In this document: positions 10,850-18,722 of the stretch, one piece after another | How positions within the stretch are numbered: position 1 is the stretch's first letter | How the letters are laid out: every line of letters begins with the position of its first letter | From: Jiangella anatolica | GTDB taxonomy: Bacteria; Actinomycetota; Actinomycetes; Jiangellales; Jiangellaceae | Length of the DNA: 36,126 nt | NCBI RefSeq assembly: GCF_003236295.1 | Contig: NZ_POTW01000069.1 | Location: 1-36,126, forward strand | Direction of reading: 5' to 3' | The notes under the pieces: model-generated | Seen by the model: only the letters and a program-made list of their open reading frames with translations | Databases searched by the model: none | Told to the model about the DNA's origin: nothing | Made by a program: the position numbers and the translations under genes

Positions 10850-10901
10850 GTACTACCGAGCTTACGACGTCTGGCCGACAGAGTCGCGGCTGCTTCGACC
10901 G

Positions 10902-11126
10902 CTACACGTGCAGCGGGATGATCAGGTCTGACGCCGAGCCGGCCCTCGCCAGCCGGGCATCGGTCGTCACCAGTCCAAAGCCGAGCTGTTCGGCGAGCGC
11001 GAGATAGAGCGCATCGGTCAGTCGTGTGTCGTGCCGATGCTCCCACGCAGGGTTCAGCGGCGCGTGGAGCACCCGCCCGTCGACGGTCCCGTCCTCACTG
11101 TGCACCGAACTCGGCCCGAGCGCCAT
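10902..11126 (-). pseudogene. Truncated PIN-domain (VapC-type) toxin remnant
   Basis: A 74-residue frame starts at an ATG (11126) with GGGAGG six bases upstream. Its last 50 or so residues match the C-terminal half of VapC/PIN ribonucleases: an [23 protein letters not shown] helix pair, then a buried strand and Asp in [10 protein letters not shown]. The N-terminal half, which carries the first catalytic Asp and Glu of PIN enzymes (about 130 residues in total), is absent and replaced by about 24 unrelated residues. No antitoxin frame was found beside it. It should therefore be inactive; I read it as a decayed toxin-antitoxin fragment next to mfd. Confidence 0.72.
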
Positions 11127-11239
11127 GCCGGACCTCCCTGGTGTGCCCATGGCGTTGTGCCGGCAAGCACGGACACAGCAGCTGGCGCGCGAGTTGTTCG
11201 GCAACCGGTCACCTGATGTCCGATCTGTGGTCGGATGTC

Positions 11240-11254
11240 AGTGATCTGATCACT
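11240..11254. promoter_or_regulatory. 15-bp palindrome at the phoD start
   Basis: AGTGATC-T-GATCACT is a perfect palindrome whose right end is four bases before the phoD ATG at 11259. A weaker repeat (TCCGA/TCGGA) lies just upstream near 11218-11235. No good ribosome site separates it from the start, so the mRNA leader must be very short or the site lies over it. A repressor operator is plausible; the factor is unknown. Confidence 0.45.
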
Positions 11255-11258
11255 TGCC

Positions 11259-12902
11259 ATGACCGGCGACCGCAACCCCTTCAGAGGGCTCAGGCTGGAC
11301 GCGGTCGATGCCACTCGGCGCAGGTTCCTCACCGTCACGGGCGCGGCCATGGGCCTCGCCGTGGTGGGGTCGCTGCCCGGGCTGGCGTCGGCCGACGGAT
11401 CCGCCGTCGAGCTCACCCAGTTGCCCGAGTATCCGTTCACGCTGGGCGTCGCGTCGGGCGACCCGCTCAGCGACTCCGTCGTCCTCTGGACCCGGCTGGC
11501 GCCGCGGCCGCTCGAGCCGTTCGGCGGCCTGGGCCCGCGCCCGGTGATGGTGCTGTGGCAGGTCGCGGAGGACCCGAGTTTCCGTCGCATCGTCCGCAGC
11601 GGCAGCGCCCGGGCCCGGCGCGAGGACTCCTACAGCGTCCACATCGACGTGCAGGGGCTGCGGCCGTGGCGGGAGTACTGGTACCGCTTCCGCGTCGGCC
11701 GGCACGTGAGCCCCGTCGGGCGCACCCGCACCGCTCCCGCCGCCGGCGACTCCCCGGCCGCGCTGCGGTTCGCGTTCGCCTCCTGCCAGGCCTACTGGGA
11801 GGGCTTCTACACCGCCTACCGCGACCTGGCCGCCCGCGAGCACGACGTCGTCTTCCACCTCGGCGACTACCTGTACGAGTACAGCGTCGGCGTCGGCGCC
11901 GGGGTCCGGCAGCAGCAACTGCCCGCCGACACCCTGCGCGAGACCGTCACGCTGGACGAGTACCGCGGCCGCTACGCGCTGTACAAGCTCGACGCCGACC
12001 TGCAGGCCGCGCACGCCTCCGCGCCGTGGATCGTCACGATGGACGACCACGAGGTCGAGAACAACTGGGCCGACGAGATCCCCGAGGGCAACACGCCCAC
12101 GCCGACGCGCAACGAGTTCCTGGTCCGCCGGGCCAACGCGTTCCGGGCCTGGTGGGAGCACATGCCGGTGCGCCTGTCGCAGCAGCCGATCGGCCCGGAC
12201 GTCCAGCTCTACCGGCGCTTCCAGTACGGCGACCTGGTCCGCTTCAACCTCCTCGACACCCGCCAGTACCGCGACGACCAGGCGGCCGGCGACGGGTCCG
12301 ACCCGCCCAACCCCGGCTCGCTCGACCCGAACCGCACCATCACCGGTGCGGAGCAGGAGCGCTGGCTGCTGGACGGGTTCGCCGAGCGGTCCGCGCGGTG
12401 GGAGGTGCTGGCGCACCAGACGGCGATCGCCCAGCTGGACACCCGCGCCGGCGCCGACGTCATCGTCCCCATGGACACCTGGGACGGCTACGTCGCGTCG
12501 CGGCAGCGGGTGCTCGGCGGCGCGGCGGAGCGGGGCGTGCGCAACCTCGTCAGCATCGCCGGCGACCTGCACCGCAGCGTCGTCTCCGAGCTCAAGGCCG
12601 ACTATGCGGACCCCTCGGCCCCGGTCGTCGGGACCGAGTTCGTCGGGACGTCGATCAGCTCCGGCCGCGACGGCATGGACAACGACGAGGGCGGGCTGAC
12701 CATCCTCGCCGAGAACCCGCACGTGAAGTTCTCCAACTTCCAGCGCGGCTACGTCACCGTCGACGTGACGCCGGACCAGTGGCTGGCCGACTACCGAGTG
12801 GTCGACCGCGTCATCGTCCCCGGCGGCACCGTCACCACCCGTACCCGGCTCGCCGTCGAGGACGGCGACCCGAGCATCCACGTTCTGGGAGGCCAGGCAT
12901 GA
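11259..12902 (+). CDS. phoD: Tat-exported alkaline phosphatase D family protein
   Basis: This is a 547-residue secreted phosphodiesterase/phosphomonoesterase of the PhoD family, which uses metal (Fe/Ca in characterised members) to release phosphate outside the cell. A Tat signal is present (RRRFLTV at residues 20-26, hydrophobic stretch, likely cleavage after ASA near 45). The N-terminal PhoD_N beta domain (FTLGVASGDPLSDSVVLWTRL) precedes the catalytic domain, whose metal-site motifs are FASCQAYWEGF, FHLGDYLYEY, TMDDHEVENNW and SIAGDLHRSVV. The stop overlaps the start of the next secreted gene (ATGA), so the two are coupled. Phosphate-starvation control is expected for the family, but I see no certain PHO box. 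Confidence 0.95.
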   Translation: MTGDRNPFRGLRLDAVDATRRRFLTVTGAAMGLAVVGSLPGLASADGSAVELTQLPEYPFTLGVASGDPLSDSVVLWTRLAPRPLEPFGGLGPRPVMVLWQVAEDPSFRRIVRSGSARARREDSYSVHIDVQGLRPWREYWYRFRVGRHVSPVGRTRTAPAAGDSPAALRFAFASCQAYWEGFYTAYRDLAAREHDVVFHLGDYLYEYSVGVGAGVRQQQLPADTLRETVTLDEYRGRYALYKLDADLQAAHASAPWIVTMDDHEVENNWADEIPEGNTPTPTRNEFLVRRANAFRAWWEHMPVRLSQQPIGPDVQLYRRFQYGDLVRFNLLDTRQYRDDQAAGDGSDPPNPGSLDPNRTITGAEQERWLLDGFAERSARWEVLAHQTAIAQLDTRAGADVIVPMDTWDGYVASRQRVLGGAAERGVRNLVSIAGDLHRSVVSELKADYADPSAPVVGTEFVGTSISSGRDGMDNDEGGLTILAENPHVKFSNFQRGYVTVDVTPDQWLADYRVVDRVIVPGGTVTTRTRLAVEDGDPSIHVLGGQA

Positions 12903-13756
12903 GGCGGCGGCAGATCGCGGTGGTCGCGGGATCGGCGACGGTGCTCGGCCTGCTCACGGCGGTGGCGAGCACCGCGGCGCGGCCGGACGACGACCCCGTC
13001 CGGCTCACGGCGACGCCCGAGAGTGTGCAGGTGGTCGGGCTGCCGTGCCTGCCCAGCTCCTTCCGGCTGGGCATGACGAACGTCGGCAGCGCGGACCTCT
13101 ACGCCGACGTCGAGCTGGCCGCCGGCGGCCCGGTGGTGCTCGACCGCGGGCTGGTGTCGTCGTGGCTGCCCGCCTGGGACCCCGACCACACGGTTACGGC
13201 GCGCGTCGGCGTCACCGTGCCGCGCGACGCCGAGCCCGGCACGTACGAGGTGCGGGCGACGACGGACGGCGCGGAGGTCGCCGTCCCCGTCGAGGTGCTG
13301 CCGCAGCCGCCCAAGGGCGATGGCGACAACCTCGCGCTCGGCGAGCAGGCGGTGGCGTCGTCGACGCATGCGAACTTCGACGTGTGCGGCGCCGTCGACG
13401 GCAACACGAACTCCGAGGAGTGGGACACGCTGACCGGCTGGAACGACGGCACCAGCGGCGCGTTCCCGGACACCTACGACGTCGTGCTCGCCGCGCCGGC
13501 GCAGCTGACCCGCGTCGAGACGTGGACGCTGGACTCGACGCGGTACCCGGCGGCCCGCTACGGCCTGCGCGACTTCGACGTCCAGGTGCGGACCGGCGGC
13601 GCCTGGCAGACCGTGCACGAGGTGCGCGGCAACACCGCCGGGCGGGTGACGTCGACGTTCGCGCCGGTCACCGCGGACGCCGTCCGCATCGTCGGCCTGG
13701 CGTCGAACAACCGCGACTACTCGCGGCTCGTCGAGGTCCAGGCCTTCACCGACTGA
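12899..13756 (+). CDS. Secreted protein with Ig-like and discoidin (F5/8 type C-like) domains
   Basis: This 285-residue protein has an N-terminal export signal (MRRRQIAVVAGSATVLGLL, cleavage near STA-A). Residues about 35-135 form a beta-sandwich of the NEW3/alpha-galactosidase-associated kind (LGMTNVGSADLYADVELAAGG ... DAEPGTYEVRATTDG). Residues about 140-285 form a discoidin/CBM32-like domain beginning NLALGEQAVASSTH and ending VRIVGLASNNRDYSRLVEVQAF. Such domains bind glycans or the wall surface; no catalytic residues are visible. Translation is coupled to phoD by an ATGA overlap, which suggests it localises or assists the phosphatase at the surface. That partnership is inference. Confidence 0.85.
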   Translation: MRRRQIAVVAGSATVLGLLTAVASTAARPDDDPVRLTATPESVQVVGLPCLPSSFRLGMTNVGSADLYADVELAAGGPVVLDRGLVSSWLPAWDPDHTVTARVGVTVPRDAEPGTYEVRATTDGAEVAVPVEVLPQPPKGDGDNLALGEQAVASSTHANFDVCGAVDGNTNSEEWDTLTGWNDGTSGAFPDTYDVVLAAPAQLTRVETWTLDSTRYPAARYGLRDFDVQVRTGGAWQTVHEVRGNTAGRVTSTFAPVTADAVRIVGLASNNRDYSRLVEVQAFTD

Positions 13757-13827
13757 CCCCATGATCATCAATGATCCAACCACCCAGAGGGGGTTGGATC
13801 ATTGATGATCAACGGAACTGGGGTCAG
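13753..13827. terminator. Long inverted repeat spanning both convergent stop codons
   Basis: Inner arms at 13762-13781 and 13792-13811 are a perfect 20-bp inverted repeat around a 10-base loop. Outer arms at 13753-13761 and 13819-13827 (CTGACCCCA / TGGGGTCAG) add nine more pairs, separated from the inner arms only by a 7-base bulge on one side. The outer arms contain the stop codons of both flanking genes (TGA 13754-13756 on plus; TCA 13824-13826, read TGA on minus). The inner arms are strikingly AT-rich for this genome. A bidirectional terminator is the simplest reading. Confidence 0.8.
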
Positions 13828-16052
13828 TGCTCCAGCTGGGGCAGCTTGTGCAGCGGCTTGGGCAGCCACCAGTTCCGCTCACCCAGCAGCGCCATGATCG
13901 ACGGCAGCAGCACGGCCCGGACGATGGTCGCGTCGATGAGGATCGCCGCGGCCAGGCCCACGCCCATCTGCTTGAAGTCGATCGCGCCGAGCGTCGCGAA
14001 GATCGAGAACACAGCGACCATGACCACGGCGGCGCTGGTGACGACGCCGGCCGAGCGGATGATGCCGCTGCGCACCGCCTCGGGCGTCGACATGCCCGCC
14101 TTCGCGCCCTCGCGGATCCGGCTGACGACGAACACGTGGTAGTCCATCGACAGGCCGAACAGGATCACGAAGAGGAACAGCGGCAGCCAGGTGATGATCG
14201 CGCCGGTGGACTCGAAGCCGAGCAGCCCCTCGGCCCAGCTGTTCTGGAAGACCAGCGTCAGCAGCCCGTAGGAGGCGGCGACGGAGAGCAGGTTCAGGCC
14301 CGCGGCGGTCAGCGCCACCGCCAGCGACCGGAACGCCATCACCAGCACGACGATGGTCATGAGCAGGACGAACCCGATGACGATCGGCATCCGGTCGGCC
14401 AGCAGGTCGCGGAAGTCGACGTTGCCCGCGGTCATGCCGGTGACGCCGCTCTCGACGCCGTCGATGCCGCCGAACGCCGCCGGGACGAGGTCGTCGCGCA
14501 GGGCCTGCAGCGAGTCCTCGGCGCGGTCGTCGTCGTGCTCGTACGGAACGGGGACGGTGATCTCGGCGACCGAGCCATCGGTCGAGTACTCGGCGACCAG
14601 GCCGTCCTCGGCCGCGAACTCCGGGTCGGTCGCGACCGCGTCGTTCAGCTGTGCGATGCCGGCATCGACCGCCGCGGTGTCCAGCGGCGAGCCGTCGGTC
14701 GTCCAGACGGCGACGTCGTGCGCGGCGCCCTCGGACGGGAACGCCGTCGTGATGGCGTCGTAGGTCTGCACCTCGGGCACGTCCTTGGACAGGTCGGAGA
14801 TGCCGGGCTGCGAGAGCTTCATGCCGAGCGCCGGCGCGGCCAGCGCCAGCAGCGCCAGCAGTCCCGCGACCAGCGCCGTCTTCGGGTGCCGCAGCACCGG
14901 GCCGAGGATGGCCCGCCACACGCGCGGCTCGCCGCCGTCACGCTTGCGCAGCCGCCACAGCAGCGGGATGCGCGGCCGGTCGATCCAGCGGCCGAAGATC
15001 GACAGCAGCGCCGGCAGCGCCGTCACGGACCCGACGACGGCCACCGCGACGACCAGGATGGTGCCGACGGCCAGCGACTGGAAGGTCGCCTCACCGGCGA
15101 AGAACATGCCGGCCATCGCGATGATGACGGCGAGTCCGGAGACCACGACGGCCCGGCCGGACGTGGCGGCGGCGACCGCGACGGCGTCCATCGTGCCGCG
15201 GCCCTTCTCCCGCTCCTCGCGCTCGCGGCGGACGTAGAACAGCGAGTAGTCGACGCCGACGGCCATGCCGACCAGCAGCACGACCGAGGCGAGGATGTCG
15301 GTGGACGGCACGATGTACGACGCGAACGCCGACAGCCCCATGGCCGCGATCACCGACGACAACGCCAGCAGCACCGGCACCGCGGCGGCGATCAGCGCGC
15401 CGAACACGACCAGCATGATGAGCAGGCTGACCGGCAGCGACAGGTACTCGGCGCGCTGCAGGTCGTCCTCATAGACCTGACTCAGCGCCTCGTCCAGCGA
15501 CGCGTCGCCGACCTGGCCCACGTTCAGGCTGCTGTCGGCGCCGTCTACGACCTGGCCGATCTCGGCGGCCGCCGCCGCGGCGGCGTCCTCCTCCTCGGCG
15601 TCGGTGCCCTCCGGGACGTCGAGCGTCACCTCGTAGAGCACGGCGGCGCCGTCCTCGGACACCTGCGGGTCGGCCACCCCGGTGACGCCCGGCGCGGCGG
15701 CCAGGTTCGCCGTCAGCGTCGTCACCGCGTCGGAGTCGACGTCGACCGTGCCACCGTCGGCGCCCCGGACCAGCACGGACTCGGTGTAGGGATCGTCGAA
15801 GTCGGCTTGGATGAGCGCCTTGTCGGCGCCGGCGGAGGCGCCGACGCCGCTGTCGCCGTCCTCGACCTCCTTCGTGCCGACGGCACCGCCGCCGACGATC
15901 GCGGCGGCGACGAACGCCAGCCAGAGGATCAGTGCCAGCCACTTGTGCGTCGCGCTCCAGCGGGCGACGCGCACCACCAGGCCGCGGCGGGGCGGCGGTG
16001 GGAGCGGCGGAGTCGGTAGGGGCGGTCGGTCCAGGGGAAGTGTGGTGGTCAT
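13824..16052 (-). CDS. MMPL/RND-family transporter (copy 1)
   Basis: This is a 742-residue inner-membrane exporter of the MMPL family, proton-driven pumps moving lipids or small molecules. A Pro-rich cytoplasmic start (residues about 8-22) precedes membrane segment 1 (WLALILWLAFVAAAIVGGG). An external loop follows, then a five-helix block with the family motif GMAVGVDYSLFYVRREREE, a cytoplasmic segment, and a second half with the same architecture ending in FGLSMDYHVFVVSRIREG and a final helical hairpin. Both halves are complete. The ATG at 16052 has GGGAC upstream. It stands alone with no linked TetR; its promoter region holds repeats described separately. Confidence 0.94.
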   Translation of the reverse strand: MTTTLPLDRPPLPTPPLPPPPRRGLVVRVARWSATHKWLALILWLAFVAAAIVGGGAVGTKEVEDGDSGVGASAGADKALIQADFDDPYTESVLVRGADGGTVDVDSDAVTTLTANLAAAPGVTGVADPQVSEDGAAVLYEVTLDVPEGTDAEEEDAAAAAAAEIGQVVDGADSSLNVGQVGDASLDEALSQVYEDDLQRAEYLSLPVSLLIMLVVFGALIAAAVPVLLALSSVIAAMGLSAFASYIVPSTDILASVVLLVGMAVGVDYSLFYVRREREEREKGRGTMDAVAVAAATSGRAVVVSGLAVIIAMAGMFFAGEATFQSLAVGTILVVAVAVVGSVTALPALLSIFGRWIDRPRIPLLWRLRKRDGGEPRVWRAILGPVLRHPKTALVAGLLALLALAAPALGMKLSQPGISDLSKDVPEVQTYDAITTAFPSEGAAHDVAVWTTDGSPLDTAAVDAGIAQLNDAVATDPEFAAEDGLVAEYSTDGSVAEITVPVPYEHDDDRAEDSLQALRDDLVPAAFGGIDGVESGVTGMTAGNVDFRDLLADRMPIVIGFVLLMTIVVLVMAFRSLAVALTAAGLNLLSVAASYGLLTLVFQNSWAEGLLGFESTGAIITWLPLFLFVILFGLSMDYHVFVVSRIREGAKAGMSTPEAVRSGIIRSAGVVTSAAVVMVAVFSIFATLGAIDFKQMGVGLAAAILIDATIVRAVLLPSIMALLGERNWWLPKPLHKLPQLEH

Positions 16053-16069
16053 GGTGCGTCCCGTCGGCA

Positions 16070-16162
16070 GAAGTCGGTGAAGTCGGGTTTCACTCTCGCC
16101 GGGACGGGATCGCGTGGTAACCCGGAAAGCCCCCGATTCACCCTGGGGGAAGCCCCCGGTTC
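16070..16162. promoter_or_regulatory. Repeat-rich promoter region of MMPL copy 1
   Basis: Upstream of the minus-strand MMPL start, GAAGTCGG occurs at 16070-16077 and 16079-16086, and GTGAA/TTCAC arms flank 16077-16093. Farther out, AGCCCCCG is repeated at 16128-16135 and 16151-16158, 23 bases apart. Such spacing suits dimeric regulators binding one face of the helix. The G5-AAG-C5 hairpin at 16145-16157 falls inside the same region and may instead serve the upstream racemase gene as a terminator. Confidence 0.4.
16145..16157 (-). terminator. Possible terminator hairpin after the racemase operon
   Basis: Five G, AAG, five C form a short strong hairpin about 27 bases after the racemase stop (16184-16186). 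No U-tract follows, as is common in high-GC actinobacteria, so function as a terminator is only plausible. Confidence 0.35.
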
Positions 16163-16183
16163 CGGGGTGGGGTGACCCTGGGG

Positions 16184-17299
16184 TCAGGCCTTGAGCTCGA
16201 CCGTCTGCACTTCACTGGCCTGCACGAACGCCTCGTCGACGGTATGACCCAGGCCAGGCGCCGTCGGGACGTCGACGATGCCGGCGGAAGCGGTGATGGG
16301 CGGGTAGACGACGTCGCGTTGGTAGTACTTGTCCGACGCCGACACGTCGGAGGGGAGGGTGAAGCCGGGCAGGCTGGACAGTGCGATGTTGGCGGCCCGG
16401 CCGACGCCGAACTCGTGCATGCCGCCGCACCAGACGGGGATGTCGTGCTCGGCGGCGAGGTCGTGCGCCGCCACCGCCGGGCCGAGCCCGCCCAGCCGCG
16501 AGACCTTGATGTTGAGCACCTTCAGCGCGCCGAGCACGACCGCCGTGCGCAGGTCGTCCAGCGTCTCGATCGACTCGTCCAGGCACACCGGCGTCGAGAG
16601 GTCGCGCTGCAACGCGGCGTGCGCGAGCAGGTTCCGCGGGCCGAACGGCTGCTCGATCATCGTCAGCCCGAACTCGTCCAGCCCCCGCAGCGCCACCAGC
16701 TCGTCGGGCGTCTCGCCGTAGGCGCCGTTCGCGTCGACGTGCAGCATCAACTCCGGGAAGGACGAACGCACCGCCCGTACCGGCTCGACGTCCCAGCCGG
16801 GGGCGATCTTCAGCTTCACCCGCGGGTACCCGGCGTCGACGTGCTTGGCGACCTCGGCCAGCAGCGCGTCCACCGTCGGCTCGATCCCCAGCGAGACGCC
16901 GGCGACGACCGACGGCCGGGTGCCGCCGAGCGCCGTCGCCAGCGACACGCCGCCGGACAGCGACCACAGCGTCCACGCCGCGATGTCGACGCCGGCCTTC
17001 GCGAACTGGTGGCCGCGGACCTTCGCCCACAGCCCGGCGACCTCCGCCGGGTCGTCCCAGCGTGCGCCGACCACCGCCGGCAGCAGGTACCGCGACGCCA
17101 CCAGCCAGCAGGTGTCCACCGTCTCCGGCGAGTAGAACGGGTCCGACGCCGAGGCGATCTCACCCCAGCCGACGGCGCCGGACTCGTCGGTCAGCCGGAC
17201 GAGGATGTGGTCCAGGTGGTCCTTGGCGTGCGAGCTGGTGCGGAACCGGTGCACCAGCGGCAGCCGGACCTGGTGCAGCGACGCATGGGTGACGCGCAC
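16184..17299 (-). CDS. Enolase-superfamily N-acyl/N-succinylamino acid racemase (MenC-like)
   Basis: This 371-residue enzyme belongs to the o-succinylbenzoate synthase / N-acylamino acid racemase branch of the enolase superfamily. The capping domain (about 1-130) is followed by a barrel with the full catalytic set: general base pair K162/K164 (KLKI), metal ligands D189 (HVDANGAY), E216 (IEQPF) and D241 (LDES), and the opposite base K265 (NIKVSRLGG). No menaquinone genes are nearby. Instead it is co-transcribed with a SIS protein and a GNAT transferase, and a divergent M20 hydrolase lies next to them. That context favours racemisation of N-acylated amino acids over o-succinylbenzoate synthesis, although many members do both. 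The GTG start at 17299 is two bases after the upstream stop. Confidence 0.9.
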   Translation of the reverse strand: MRVTHASLHQVRLPLVHRFRTSSHAKDHLDHILVRLTDESGAVGWGEIASASDPFYSPETVDTCWLVASRYLLPAVVGARWDDPAEVAGLWAKVRGHQFAKAGVDIAAWTLWSLSGGVSLATALGGTRPSVVAGVSLGIEPTVDALLAEVAKHVDAGYPRVKLKIAPGWDVEPVRAVRSSFPELMLHVDANGAYGETPDELVALRGLDEFGLTMIEQPFGPRNLLAHAALQRDLSTPVCLDESIETLDDLRTAVVLGALKVLNIKVSRLGGLGPAVAAHDLAAEHDIPVWCGGMHEFGVGRAANIALSSLPGFTLPSDVSASDKYYQRDVVYPPITASAGIVDVPTAPGLGHTVDEAFVQASEVQTVELKA

Positions 17300-17301
17300 G
17301 G

Positions 17302-17934
17302 TCAGTCCTCCCAGTAGAGGTCGAGGTCGTGGGCGAGCCGGTCGCGCTCGGCCAGCCGGCGGCGGGCGCCCTTCGCGCTCGCCGTTGTGAGGGTGGCGAG
17401 CAGGTGGACGACGGCGGCGACGGCGGTCGGCGAGTCGGCGAACGAGGCGCTCGCCGTCGGCACCACGATCGTCTGCCCGGCGACCTCGGCCAGCGGCGAC
17501 GACGCGGTGTCGGTGACGGCGACGACGGCGCCGCCCGCGGCCGCGAACCGCCCGGCCAGCGCGACGGTCTCGCGACGGTACCGGCGCAGCGAGATCGCCA
17601 CCAGCACGTCGGTGTCGCGGACGTCGGCCAGCACGTCGACGTGGCGGACCAGGGTGCCGTCGACCAGCGTGACGTTGGACAGCCCGGCGGACAGGTCGAC
17701 GGCCAGCAGCGAGGCGTAGGCGAACGACTTGCCGGTGCCGGCGACGAACCGGCGCCGGGCCGCGACCACCGTCGCCGCCGCGGCCGCCACCGACCCGTCG
17801 GCCGCGACCCGCTCGAACGCCTCGGCCAGCGTCCGCGTCTCCCGCTCGATCACCCGCGCCTGCAGCGCGGCCGCCGACGACGGGCGCTGCAGCCGGGCGC
17901 CGAACCGCTGCGACGGGCTGGTCAGCTCGGTCAC
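17302..17934 (-). CDS. RpiR/MurR-type SIS-domain protein lacking the N-terminal HTH
   Basis: This 210-residue protein consists almost entirely of the sugar-isomerase (SIS) sensor domain of RpiR/MurR regulators: FVAGTGKSFAYASLLAVDLSAG, DTDVLVAISLRRYRRETVAL, and AVVAVTDTASSPLAEVA. Ordinary RpiR regulators are about 280 residues with a winged HTH in the first 75; here only about 30 residues and a linker-like helix precede the SIS fold. The GTG start at 17934 overlaps the GNAT stop, and the frame upstream is occupied by the GNAT gene, so the HTH cannot be recovered there. It may act as a ligand sensor or binding protein without DNA binding, or be a diverged regulator remnant. Its place between transferase and racemase links it to the acylamino-acid pathway. 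Confidence 0.82.
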   Translation of the reverse strand: MTELTSPSQRFGARLQRPSSAAALQARVIERETRTLAEAFERVAADGSVAAAAATVVAARRRFVAGTGKSFAYASLLAVDLSAGLSNVTLVDGTLVRHVDVLADVRDTDVLVAISLRRYRRETVALAGRFAAAGGAVVAVTDTASSPLAEVAGQTIVVPTASASFADSPTAVAAVVHLLATLTTASAKGARRRLAERDRLAHDLDLYWED

Positions 17935-18665
17935 GGCGCGGCCCGGACGAAGCGGTAGGCGGCGGTCTCCGCCGACACCAGGACGCACGACGTCGCCACG
18001 GCCCCGCCCTCCAGCAGGACGCCGATGGCGGCGCCGAGCTCGCGCCGCCGGCGGTCGTCGGCCGACACCGGCAGCGGCAGCCAGGTGTCCGGACCGGCCG
18101 GACGGGGCCGCAGCCAGCCGGCCGGGTCGGCGAGGTCGTCCGGCAGCGCCGCCGGCGCCGGCGCGTCGCGGGCCCGGCGCTCGTCGTCGAGGTCCCAGTC
18201 GACGATCATCCGGTCGGTGCCGGGCAGCCCGAAGAAGTCCGGCCGGAACCAGCGCCCGGCCGCGCCCAGCACGTCGAGGTTGAAGTGCGCGTTGCGGACC
18301 ACGGCCGGGTCGAACGACCAGCGCATCCGGGTCTGCCCGCCGGCCAGCGCGACCTCGCGCTGTCCCCGTTTCAGCGCCCGCCCGAGCCCCTGCCCCTGAT
18401 GCCCGGCGGCGACGACCGCGGCCTGCGAGTAGTGGTAGATCTCGCCGCCGTCCAGGCCGACGAAGCCGTACGCGAACGCGATCAGCTCGCCGTCGTCGCC
18501 GCGGACGCCGACGACCGAGCCGCCGTTGGCCGCCAGCGAGGCGAGCAGGCGCGGGTTCACCGAGTGTGACGGGTCCTCGTAGCCGAAGACCTCGCGGTAG
18601 AGCCGCGCGGCGCCGGCGAGATCGGCAGCAGCTGTGAGCCGCTCGACATACGGTTCGTAACTCAT
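17931..18665 (-). CDS. GNAT-family N-acyltransferase (COG3375-like)
   Basis: This 244-residue cytoplasmic acyl-CoA-dependent transferase has the GNAT core at about residues 5-160, with the pyrophosphate-binding loop HQGQGLGRALKRGQ. The diagnostic segment RMRWSFDPAVVRNAHFNLDVLGA is typical of the COG3375 group rather than ribosomal or drug acetyltransferases. In Geobacillus, members of this group sit beside N-succinylamino acid racemase and act as succinyl-CoA:D-amino acid N-succinyltransferases. The same pairing here supports N-acylation (probably succinylation) of a D-amino acid as its job; donor and substrate are inferred. First gene of the minus-strand operon, followed with a GTGA overlap by the SIS gene. 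Confidence 0.86.
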   Translation of the reverse strand: MSYEPYVERLTAAADLAGAARLYREVFGYEDPSHSVNPRLLASLAANGGSVVGVRGDDGELIAFAYGFVGLDGGEIYHYSQAAVVAAGHQGQGLGRALKRGQREVALAGGQTRMRWSFDPAVVRNAHFNLDVLGAAGRWFRPDFFGLPGTDRMIVDWDLDDERRARDAPAPAALPDDLADPAGWLRPRPAGPDTWLPLPVSADDRRRRELGAAIGVLLEGGAVATSCVLVSAETAAYRFVRAAP

Positions 18666-18700
18666 CAGCTGTCCACCCTACTCACGGCTACGCGACAAGG

Positions 18701-18716
18701 ATACGGCACGTATAGT
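18701..18716 (+). promoter_or_regulatory. -10 box with overlapping palindrome upstream of the M20 hydrolase
   Basis: TATAGT at 18711-18716 ends six bases before the ATG at 18723, so transcription should begin at the start codon (leaderless mRNA). ATACG-GCA-CGTAT at 18701-18713 is a perfect 5-bp-arm palindrome overlapping the -10 box, well placed for a repressor controlling this gene and perhaps the divergent GNAT operon. Confidence 0.6.
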
Positions 18717-18722
18717 GGCGAG

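Noticed and set aside
10902-11126. Functional VapC toxin
   Set aside because: The N-terminal catalytic Asp/Glu residues and any antitoxin frame are absent.
13762-13811. Insertion sequence end
   Set aside because: The arms form one hairpin with no transposase frame or target duplication nearby. A terminator explains it better, though a small non-autonomous element is not excluded.
13827-16019. Long plus-strand frame opposite MMPL copy 1
   Set aside because: Shadow: no hydrophobic segments or motifs, while the minus frame has complete MMPL architecture.
16184-17299. Menaquinone o-succinylbenzoate synthase as the main role
   Set aside because: No men genes are present and the neighbours belong to acylamino-acid metabolism. 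The activity may persist as a side reaction, so this is a preference and not an exclusion.
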